From: Varroa destructor
Lineage: Eukaryota > Arthropoda > Arachnida > Mesostigmata > Varroidae
Reading direction: 5' to 3'
Assembly: GCF_002443255.2 (NCBI RefSeq)
Contig: NW_019211456.1
Span: 42,368,986-42,432,985 of the forward strand
Length of the DNA: 64,000 bases
The notes below the pieces were generated by a model. The model was not told the origin of the DNA, searched no databases, and worked only from the letters and a program-made list of their open reading frames with translations. The position numbers and the translations under genes are program-made. Position 1 is the stretch's first letter. Every line of letters starts with the position of its first letter. Below, in pieces: positions 1-10,843 of the stretch.

Positions 1-19
1 ATATATAGACTAGATGCTA

Positions 20-50
20 AGAGAGAGAGAAAGAGAGAGTGAGAGAGAGA
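20..50. repeat. (AG)n dinucleotide tract at the window edge
   Basis: Mostly gagaga with single-base interruptions. Read on the minus strand it forms a long pyrimidine tract ending CTTAG, so it could also act as a splice acceptor for an exon at or beyond the left edge. Confidence 0.9.
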
Positions 51-496
51 TAAAACAAGTCATAGAAAAGTGATACGAAAAGACGATTTTTCTTATCAGT
101 TATCGCGATGTCGAGTCGGTTCTTTGTTGTTAACGGCATCTATAGTCCTTATCCTTCAGAGCAATTATGCCAATTATTTTCATTTTGTACGTCGATAGCA
201 ATAAACAATGATTTAGTCCCCTGGCGAGCGTATACACTTAACACAGCAAGCTCTACGGCATAGAGATAAAGAGGTTGCTAGTGATGATTCAACGCTTTGT
301 GTTTACGTTAATATATTATCTTGTCGTTGTTACCTAAACGCCTGGCAGAAACGATTACTGAACGGGTAGTAGAACCAGCTTCAATCGAGTGGGTGGGTCG
401 TTTGTCATTGATGTTCTCCGTTGATACATGCAGCAAGCATTGTTTGCTCCATAGCTACTCTGTCATCACGAGCGACATTGGTAAAACTGGGCTTAC

Positions 497-595
497 CTCA
501 TCATTTCTTTTCCAATCAAAATAACTAATTGTTTGATAAAATTGATACAAACGTAAAAGTAACAATGGGTGATTTGGAGATAGCATGTGGGTAAC
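497..595 (-). CDS. Candidate downstream exon, phase 0-0, 33 codons
   Basis: The acceptor CGACCCTCTATAG and the strong donor GATGAG|GTAAGCC enclose exactly 99 bases that are open in phase 0, the phase in which exon E ends. The frame reads VTHMLSPNHPLLLLRLYQFY and ends DWKRNDE. It does not resemble the expected FH3 helix and its codons are AT-rich like the surrounding intron, so it may be a decoy. If real it could be a later exon of the same gene. Confidence 0.25.
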
Positions 596-2472
596 CTATA
601 GAGGGTCGATTGAATCCGGTGACAAAGTGTTTCAACAAGCGTTTAGTATACCCGGATAGACTGCGTCCTATCGAATTCTATGCGATACACAAAGAGTCAC
701 GAAACCTTTCGCCTTGTCTGACTGAATGCGATCGAAGTCTAACACCCTCAATACAAGAAAGAACGGTATTAATCTTAAAGCGAACGGGGGCTGTATCTTC
801 TATAGAGGGTCCCGACTAGAGCTCTTACAAAGCCAGTAGCATTTTACCATGTGAGCTCCGTGATGAACTAAGCTAAGGAACTGCCGTGCCGTTGCATAGA
901 AATATCAGGAATGACAATTGTAGAACCGTTGATGTTCTTAATCTAACGCTAAAGCTAGGTACACTTTCTGTATATATACTGCTCTTGGGCTGAAATTGAA
1001 CTATCGAGTTGACCGCTACCGGTAAGTTTAGTCTATCATATAAATACAGGACGTTTTTAGCTAGAATCTGCACAAGAATCGTTTTGCACTATGAAACGAT
1101 AGCCAGATACTGTTCCTAGCGTCGGCTAGAAACCCCGACACACACTTTTGTTAGCATCGATGCAGTAGTAACTAGTTGTGTGGTACGTTAGGATCTGAGG
1201 ATGAGCTCCAGTGTGGTACTCCTCGACTTTGGCACGCATATAAACAGGGTTATTCTTAGTGATTTGATTAGCGGCCAAATATTGTACACGGACCCAAGTC
1301 GACCGTTGAAGTCTGAACGATATACATATTCGCGAGGTTGGCACGTGCCCATCGACTTGTTATCTGTAGCAAGGGGTAGAGGGAAAACCCTTATCAAGTA
1401 AAAAGCAATCACCACAAGATATTTCGCTGGCTATACCCACGGCTGACGACAATTTTTGCTGAAATACAAAGGGCGGGTGGGGACAAAAAATAATGTATGG
1501 ATGGCTACGATCGCCACTGCGTTGAACACTGAGCATTACACAGCAAACACCAAATATCAGTATCGGCCTAAGTTACGTTGCTACTGAAAAAGGAAAGAGT
1601 CATTTCAAAATCCAAATCCCTTCGTCTCGAGCTTCGCTTATGTTTCGCCATTGTTACTGTCACGTGTGCAATCATTATTACGCCAACGATGAAAAACTAC
1701 TGTTCAACGCAGCGTATATCCAAAAGCTCTCACATATGGCGACGATAGCTGGATGGAGATTTAGATACGGCCGGGTGTTAGTGGGCTTTCGCGTTCCCTC
1801 TATGGAGAAGGGAGCCTAGAGAATCCTATATATACTAAGAAGAGGGGCCTTCGAAAAGAAGTTTTAGCATAAGGGCTTGATCCTCACCGGCAGCATTAGC
1901 ACTAGCATCGTCATAGGTTTCGCTGACCATTAGATATCGAATCACCAACTAATACTATGCGTGAGTAGAAGAAGGAGTGATATTATTATGGAGAAACGCC
2001 GTCCTTGATAGAAATGTCTGTATTTAACAAAAAAAAAAAAAATTGCTTTTGAAGGCTGACATTAAGCTGACGTGATCGTATGTAGGTCAGTGTCGCTTGC
2101 GCACCAGCCATTGACAAACGTTTCCTTTGTTTTTTTTTTAATGTCTAATCTAGACACCTGTCGAGTGATTTCAAAATGGGAGTACAGCGTGCGCAATATA
2201 TACACTTTGCGAATATTTTAGAAGTGAGAAAAAAGATTTGTGAGTGGATTGCATGTTCCCCTTTCAAAGAGTTCAGCTCCTTCCGCAAAGTAGCAGAAAA
2301 AGCCATAGCTTCTGAACGAAGTGGGTCCGGCCGCGTAGTGTCACACAGGTGTTCGCTGAACAACAAATGCCCACAGATGGCAAAAAGAAACGACGAAAGT
2401 TGAAGCATCAACTCAAAAAACCCTATGAGAATGTTTGTATGTGTTCACTTGAAATATCAAATATGTGATAGG

Positions 2473-2490
2473 CACACACACACACACACA
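2473..2490. repeat. (CA)9 microsatellite
   Basis: Perfect CA dinucleotide tract in non-coding sequence. Confidence 0.95.
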
Positions 2491-5400
2491 TCGGTCCAAA
2501 AAAACCTTATACCAAGGTGGCATCATACTGTGGGTCCACGATAAACAGGCAAATTCATTAGGGTGATTGGCCAAACGAATCTGGAAAGTAAATGGACAAT
2601 AACAATATGCGCAGTAGTACAACAGCAGAAACATCGGTAAAACCAGGCAGGAGGCTATCGAATACTCGTTTCGCCCAGCGTAACGTTGAAGAGATGCAGA
2701 TGTCTTCAGAACGTTCTATAGAGTTCGCAAGTTTTTGCGCAAGGGTAAAAACGAGATAGATTCGATATAGCTTCAGCGTTTTGCTGTTCGGCTCGTATCA
2801 GCACCAAGGCCAAGATCAGCTGGCTGATCACAAAACGAGATCCACAGGTATGTCTACTGATGTCCTTTCGTCGGTAACAAGTGGACATGTAGCATCCAGC
2901 TATTCGACAAGCAGCCAGAAGTTAGATTGCGATGGGAATTGGGAACCAGTCTGTGTCCCAAAGCTTTCTGCAGGAATTACCAACGTACTCAAATAAGAAC
3001 TCCGATACAACACTATGTGAAGGATAGCTTGCGAGCTCAATGGTGAATGAACAGATAAAAACCAGGACACTCACATGTGACAAGAGAAGATGGCGGCGGC
3101 TGTAACGGTTTACGGCGCTCGTTCGTCGCTTACGGTTTCTGTCAAGGGTAACCTCAAAGCAATTTCTATTTAACTTTCATTTTTCATTCTAGATAACCAA
3201 TTTGTTGGCTTTTATGTGTATACGGGATAAGACATACTTTTACTACTTGAACGGTAGCCAAACGGCTTTGAAGACGAACGGAACCTGAAAGGTCAACAGA
3301 TCTATGTCTGTTGTTCAGGCACATTTCGCTGTTTCAGCTATAATGTCTGGGAACACGATCCGGCTTTACTGTATATGTTCCTACTTATTTCATTGTCGCA
3401 TTATAGCTTCTAATGCACATTACATAATTGCCTGAAGTTCCTGTACAATGGCGTGCGTACTATATAGCTATTGTTACAAGAGGGCCGACGCATCGTCGAT
3501 GTAACTGTGTAGTCAGGCTGTCCAACACGCTTCGCACGGGCACCTTCGCTAATTTATTACAAAGCTTCTTTTTTGTCAAGGTGACCCTTAATGATGAACA
3601 CATATTAACATATACCCATGATGCTGATTTTTCCTTTCGTACTGTCGCTCGCGACGGGGCGCTCTCGGCTAGAGTCGTTCCCTTATTATTATTGTTGTTG
3701 TTTGGCTCGGTCTGGTTTCGACTGGTGTTGGAAATTTTCATGACAGCCAGACAAGTTTCTCACACGTCGATTTATTCTACATGTATATATTGGACTAGGC
3801 AAGTATTGTCGGTATGGATGGTTAGGGTAGTAGCGATAATGAGCATCTTCCTACTACTTTCAGCTTTAGAGGCACATTCGACAAGATCGTATTTCTAAGG
3901 GATACTTCGACCACCTCACATCAGCTTTGTGCAGCATCACATTAGCTCTGTGCGGTAAAGTGAAGGGATGTCCGTTGCCGCATAGCGTGTTGGGTTGCAT
4001 GATAATTACGTCTGCAAGGTACTACCGGCACGGCACGACAGTCGCCTTGTGGCACTGATTCGATTCGATCATACAATTCTTCTGTTCAGTTCTGGTCATT
4101 ATGCAGATTGTCGTTTGTTTGTTCTACACCACTCTATGTAAATATCGTTCATCCCTGGAGAAAAACAGGCAGGCTCAATGGGGAGATTGTGTGGCTTTCT
4201 CATACGCTCCCATTGGGTAAAAGGCAAGACCGAAAAATGCCATGCTAAACATCGTTCAAAGGATCAGCAATAACGGACCGTAGCTCTAGAAATCAACATC
4301 GTGCTAGTTACGTGCGGCATTCACCAAGGCATGCCTCCCCCTCCGCCTACCTCCTTCCCTTCCAGAGACATTTTGTTGTCGAAGTAATGAGCCGCTTAAT
4401 GTCGATAGGCTGTTAGAGAACAGCTCCTAGGCAGCACGTTACATCATAGAGGTAAGCGGGTGATAGTTAGGCGTCCGCGCACCAGAACACACGCGAATAC
4501 CCAGCCATAGTCGTTCACGTGCATTGATCCAAACACGCAGTATGATTAACATATATACGTATGTGTGAAAAAGCTGAAAATAAAAGTAAACTTGGGCGTT
4601 TTTCGAACTTGTCGGATGGCCACTGATTGACTGCTGGGAAACGCAGTAGAGAAATTGTCACGTGGTCACGTACAAACGTCTTCTAGTGAATGAGTAGGTC
4701 TTAGCACTACGCTGTGCAATAATAGGGAAGGGAGCTACGCTGACGCATGTTCATGATCAGGATATCGTGCATGTGCATTTGTTCCAGCTATGCACGAGCA
4801 ACAACATACCGCAATGTAACGACAAGTACTAATGAATAGTAAATTTCAACTGTAGTATAATTCTTTGTTACAGTAGACAATCGCAACAGTCGTTCAATGA
4901 TAGGTCCAGGAATATTATCCAGAAAACAAAACACCCACAGGTACAGGGGTTAGATGGTCCAGCCCAACAACAGTAGGTGTGCATTTAGAGGCCGTCGACA
5001 GCATAGCCAGACGATGTTAACGTCGTATTAGAAACTAACGAGCCTGCTCCCTGCTAAAGTATAGGAGCACAGCCATGTCAGAGGGGCTTTAGCGACAACG
5101 ACAAACAGATGTGATAATATATGTGTCATGAATGTGCAACTAATGCATAAACTGATCGTTTAATTAGCAGTACCAATCGACCTATACGCGTATGTTTACG
5201 TGTGTATATGTGTGTTTATGCCTGTGTACCGTTATAGCTAAGCCCACTTTTTTTTTTGATTATAATTGATGCACTGAACTTCAATCGTTCACTTCAAACG
5301 TTTTCACAGCAGAACGTCTAATAGACTTCGAATATTAATTCATATAGTATGTGGACGCTTTTGCGTCTTCCGATCGCGAAAGTTCTGCCAATGGAAGTTA

Positions 5401-6057
5401 TACTTGCAAGCAACTGATAAGTAAGGAAGAATAGTCTCAATAGTGAGCAAACCAACCACAGTAGGACGATGGGCACTGGCAGCATAGCAAACATTGTTAC
5501 TGTTGTCCAGAATATTTTAACAGATTCTTAAAATATGACCTTAAAAAGTTGGGCCGAACTCACTGCAAGCTGTATCCTGAAAAGAAATTTATAACTTCGA
5601 CAGGATGCAACGTACTTTTAATAAGCGGTCCGATTAAAAATCAGACAAATGTATCCCGTTGTTAAATATAGCAAGCGGGGATAGAAAAATATCGTAAATA
5701 AAATACGCAGCCTGATGCAAACAGAATCGGTCGTTTTGATTAAATATATAGCCGTTTTTTTATTTAGACACATTTTTTGCCTAGTATATTTATTTACTAT
5801 CATCGTGACAAGGCCAAATAGCCCCAATAAGTGTCAAGGGTTACTTTGATAACGTTCTAATATGCTGACCTATTTTAATTGCTTTTTTCGGCACATTAAT
5901 TGTGATCATGACAAGATACTGACTATCTATTATCTCTACATGTTTAAACGATTTAACCTAATATGTACTGCTGCCCTTGGGTTATGTCGTGTAGTTACAA
6001 TCGCGCGAGCGCTCAGAGTTACTTCCTTTTGGGCTTATTTCTACATTTATTGACCCA

Positions 6058-6084
6058 GTCGTCGTCGTCGTCGTCGTCGTCGTC
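6058..6084. repeat. (GTC)9 microsatellite
   Basis: Perfect trinucleotide tract of 27 bases; it yields a short poly-Ser run in a chance plus frame. Confidence 0.95.
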
Positions 6085-6643
6085 TGTATTTATAAATGGT
6101 GGTTCAACTATATATAAACCCACAATTAATCTCAGAGGGTATCTTTTGAAGTATAACAACTGCTGTTTATAAGCAATAGCAGTGATTATTGCTCAAACAA
6201 GTCGATTGGGCTTTTTATTATGACTGATTGTCTAACAGCCCACAATCCAACGCTTCGGCTGCTCTGCGATAGCGTACGTATAGTTCTACTAATGTGAAAT
6301 TTCTCGCCTTCGTTGACGATAATCTCATCGTTAGATGTCACTTATTGTTAGCAATAAAGTAAGATCCATTGCAGACCGTTCAGAATAGTATAGTCGTCTG
6401 TCGCATGAGATACTCTAATGACAAATTTAGCTGCATAATACCTTTGTGGACCTTATGTAACAGTTCGAACAAAATAAGAATCTTAAATCTGCCATGTTCT
6501 TCCATTTCGCAATATTCTCATAGCACGATGATGGGGAACTGCTCCCTACGAAGCCAGCCAGACGGCTGGCCGCTATTGTCGACGCGGCACTTTTATCCAA
6601 CTTCCACCAACTTTATCAATGTAAAAAAATCATGAGAACGAAC

Positions 6644-6687
6644 CTTCATGTTGGTGAGGACATTATCATGTCCTCACCAACATGAAG
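6644..6687. repeat. Perfect inverted repeat, 20-bp arms, 4-base loop
   Basis: The left arm cttcatgttggtgaggacat (6644-6663) and the right arm (6668-6687) are exact reverse complements around the loop tatc. The stem is GC-moderate and has no mismatch. It is too short for a typical animal pre-miRNA, whose stem is usually about 30 bp with bulges, and no target-site duplication was seen. Confidence 0.97.
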
Positions 6688-9230
6688 ATTTCGATTCTTT
6701 AGATCACAATTTTCTTGCGATCAATTAACCTTATTCAGTTTGGGCACAGCGCGTGTTAACATATACATGACCCTGTAACCATACGCCCTACCAAGTTATA
6801 CAAATCTAAACTAAGAAAAATCTAATTTCTGAGTAATTGATTGATGATTGATACAATCCCGGCTCGTCTGGAATTTTACAAATACGCATACACCTTTGAA
6901 TATAATAGAACTCCGGCGATAGATGGCTACCAAACAAAATAAGTAAATTACTTCGTTAAATGATAGACTAACCTAGTCTTATTTAAATTAAAAAAATTTT
7001 TTTTTTTACCTGATTTTAACTAATGACACCTAACTAATGATGATATATTTTTTATACGCTTGGTCGTCATCATGTGGACGAACACATGTAAAATATGTCC
7101 TACTTCAATATTGCCCCTTCTGCAACGGTAGCCCTGCAGAGTCACTTACCCTATGGTTGCACATTTACCAATCGAACTAACAGCTGAAATCTGCAGTAAA
7201 TGCTACTGGCCATTACCACCAGTTCTATTACTTCTGTGAATAGTTACTATATTGTGGTATAATACCATTAACGCCGTTGTATTATTATTACTTTATGAAA
7301 GAAGCATTATTTTTGCAATGCTTTTTTTGATGATGTAATAATACTAGGGTCTAACTCATAAATGGCCGGTTGGCTGATGGCTTAGTTCATAACAAAATCA
7401 GCGGCAACATTTGGGCGTCTCGTTTGTTTGACGCGGTTTGGCAGTGAACAAGCCGGTCAGCTACTCAGCCGGCCATATTTTTTTATCGCTTATAGGTAGA
7501 AGGTACAGCGTGTGCACGAAACATACACAAATGCATCCAATACACCCTTCACTACAGAACCGTGTGGCCTGCACTCAGCAGCTGCTTATCGTATCATCAT
7601 AATGACGATACCCACGTTTCCTTTCTTTCCGTGTCAGAAGGCGCAGCAGCGGTCGACGCGTATGGGTGTTTAATCACTGGGTTCTTCGGCGTCAACAGAA
7701 GCCGGTCCTGCAAATGGAGCTGTTGCTGTCGCCTAGTAAAATGGTCCCATCCCTTCATTCACAGTCTGTCTTCACTGTGCAAACGTCACAGCAAGCAAGC
7801 AAGCAAATACAATTCAGGAGCGACAAAAAAACGACCTTTAAGATATGGACGGACGGGCGGACGAAAGACATTTTTTCTCTATTGCCATCATTAGAGATGG
7901 CCGGCTTTGTTGTTACACGAACATGCGAAATAGTGAGGACTATTATTAGTTCGATTTGACGATGAGTTGCCCCGGATCTACGCAGACACACACTGTATTA
8001 AACACTTACGTACTATTAATGTTAACGGATGTTACGTGCGATTAGCTCATACGGTGCCAGCAGCGGATGCTAGTCGGGGCAATGACTCCGCTAGGCAAAA
8101 AGAAGCCCTTGAAATACAGACTTAATAGACTGCTTTTTCATTGGAGCATTTGTCCACACTTCGTTAGACAGGTGGGTGGGGTCCGCCCCCCTAGCAATGG
8201 CTTAACATTTTTACGTTCAAACACTAGCGCAGCGACACTCATAGCAGTGTGTAACTGCGACTTTATGAAGTGGCCGAAATTGGATGAAGGATAAGCGGAC
8301 GAGCCGAACGTGCAGGTCATACATACCACGTCCTATGCTACAAACATTCTGCTGAAGAAAAAATATCAAATTTAGCCCTCAAGTGTCGATCTTTCTAATT
8401 TTTGCCGACTTATGATCTGAAAAATTTATATCGTGCCATTGAATTATAGCTCTTGTTCGTTATTAGTGATTAAGCAATACTATATGGTGCCTTGAGGTTG
8501 TATTAGTGAAACCTATGTCTGTATATAAGTTATAGATAAACCGAAAGTTTACAAAAGTTAAAGGCATGCCCAATGGAAAGTTCACCAGCTGGACATTTTG
8601 TACCTAACAATTCATCATCCGCACTATCCTTTCCCTGCGGAAGTACTAATATCAGTAGGACCAGCCTATAGGCATAACTTCGATGGCCTACGCGGAATCT
8701 GATGCTTACGCTATTGGTAGCACGGCGACGCGTTAATCATTCTAGCCTAGTTTAGGTTGCGAATTAACACCAGCCATTTAGTCGGCATTTTGCACAATAC
8801 GGATAGGACACTGTATAAATTTACGTATAGATATACTGTGACAGGCACACTGTTATCTGAAACAGTAGCGCCAGCAGCCGCTAATTTGACCAGATGCGAC
8901 GCACGGGTAAGTTTTAACGTGTAATGCACCGTGGACGTTCGCGCGATTGTGTCCAGACTGAAAGTAGTACAGTTTACTACATACGTTATTTTCTCTATTA
9001 CACTTTATACTTTGCTACACCCGTGTCCAGTAATAGATACTTTCGCTTTTCATAGTGCCCGATCCAAGATTACTTTTTTTTTTTTGAAATCGTCTTACAC
9101 GAACGATCCCGACCGATACCAAAGCGCGCCGCCATACGAAGCGGCAATCATCTTCGATGGCAACAGTTGACAACGGCTTGTCGCTGGCAACCCGTTATTT
9201 CGACAGATTTTTTTTGTTTTTCCCCTTCCT

Positions 9231-9249
9231 CTTCTTCTTCTTCTTCTTC
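9231..9249. repeat. (CTT)6 microsatellite
   Basis: CTT repeats continue from a pyrimidine-rich stretch (tttttccccttcct) just upstream. Confidence 0.9.
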
Positions 9250-10716
9250 GTTATGTTTTCAGCCGTTCGTGAGCTCAGACGAAGGCTTAGCGCCTATTTT
9301 ACTTTTTGTTGTTATGCCATGGCGTGATAATAACTTGAATCTGCCCTTTGTGATTAGTATTAGAACATTTCGCCTGTTCTAACTGGCATTTTTTTTCCTA
9401 GAAATAATTTCATATCTATTCCTTTTGCTGATCTGACTAAAATGACGGACACCCGCCAACAAACATTTTCACTTCGACAAAAAAAATTATCCTTCCTACT
9501 AGTTCTCTCCTAGTTAACAGTGGTAGCGTGGCCTCTATTGCTTTATTAGCAGTTGCCCTGTCCAGACATATATGTGGTTATATAAAACATATCAAAATGC
9601 GCATAGGCTTTTACTGCGGCCAAATTCTGTTAGCAACCCCACCACCGCCGCTGCTGCCTTGGCCAGCCCATCATCTATGGCGGGAAAACTCGTCGACGAT
9701 GCCATTATCGGCTTGACAATGCAGTGCTGCAAGGGGCAGCGGCTGCGGCCACAATGGCGGTAGCATCGTTTTCAACACCCATAAATCGCTCTAAGCTATG
9801 CAGTACATGCGAGCGCCAGAAGAGCTATATACCCATAAAGAGTGTTCATTATCCGTTCGAGCTCGTTCGTGACCTAGACGGGGGCCATATTTCCGTCTAA
9901 TGATACCGACAGCGCAAAAGTGTATCACTTAAAATTAATAATATAGATTCTATAATGGTTTCTCTATCGGGAAATGTCGTCTAGTAATATCGTCGATCGT
10001 CGTAAAAACGTCCCAGCCCCATATAGATATAATTAATAAGTTCCTAGATTATAATAGTATAACGGGTGGTTCGCGAAAATCGCCTGTTTTTTTTTTCAAA
10101 AAAAAAAACAAATAAGCACTTCGGTCCACTATGCTATCGGCCATTATACAGACTGAAGATGATTTGCGTTTCAAAATGTACAACAGGCATCGCAGAATTA
10201 CGTCTCATGAAAGCGTTTTTACTGTGATGTATAATTAATTTTAATATATATATAGCACTTTCAGTATATATCATTATGAATACCATTGCAGTCAGCGCAC
10301 CGTTTTGTCATAATGCACGTGCCTGTATACAATAGTTATTGAACACGATCGATTAATCTAATAGGTGTTCTCGTTCAATCTTATTATATTCAGTTATAAA
10401 GGATTTTCGAAAATATTCCATTTGGCGCGTCTTGACCGTTCCACAAATGTCACACGGGCGAATAACTGGACCCTAAAGGCTTCCCCGAACGTATCGAACC
10501 GTATAAGCATACCTGAATCCATATTTTTATGATGCATGCAAAATGTATAATTTGATTAATTGATGAAACGATTCATCAAGACGGCAGAGTGATTTTCGCC
10601 CTATGGAAAACAATTATTCCAGCAGCGGTCATTTGCGGATCGACCGATCGGATCCGATTAGCCGACAACCCACTAATCACTCAAGTGTCTCTAAATAGTG
10701 TGCAGCTTCTACAAGT

Positions 10717-10772
<56 letters not shown>

Positions 10773-10791
10773 GCAGCAACAACAGCAGCAA

Positions 10792-10832
<41 letters not shown>

Positions 10833-10843
10833 GCAGCAACAAC
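10717..10843. repeat. (CAG)n/(CAA)n trinucleotide tract, 127 bases
   Basis: This is an interrupted CAG repeat with CAA interruptions. On plus it is open as poly-Ser/Asn in a 107-codon frame (10589-10912) and as poly-Leu on the minus strand. The poly-Gln frame has a TAG about 18 bases before the tract and ends soon after it. Without clear splice sites or flanking conserved sequence it is annotated as a microsatellite, although CAG/CAA mixes are typical of translated Gln tracts. Confidence 0.9.

Noticed and set aside
3428..3898. 156-codon open frame on plus
   Set aside because: No domain, no codon bias, hydrophobic runs derived from T-rich DNA, and no splice or promoter context; a few frames this long are expected by chance in 64 kb.
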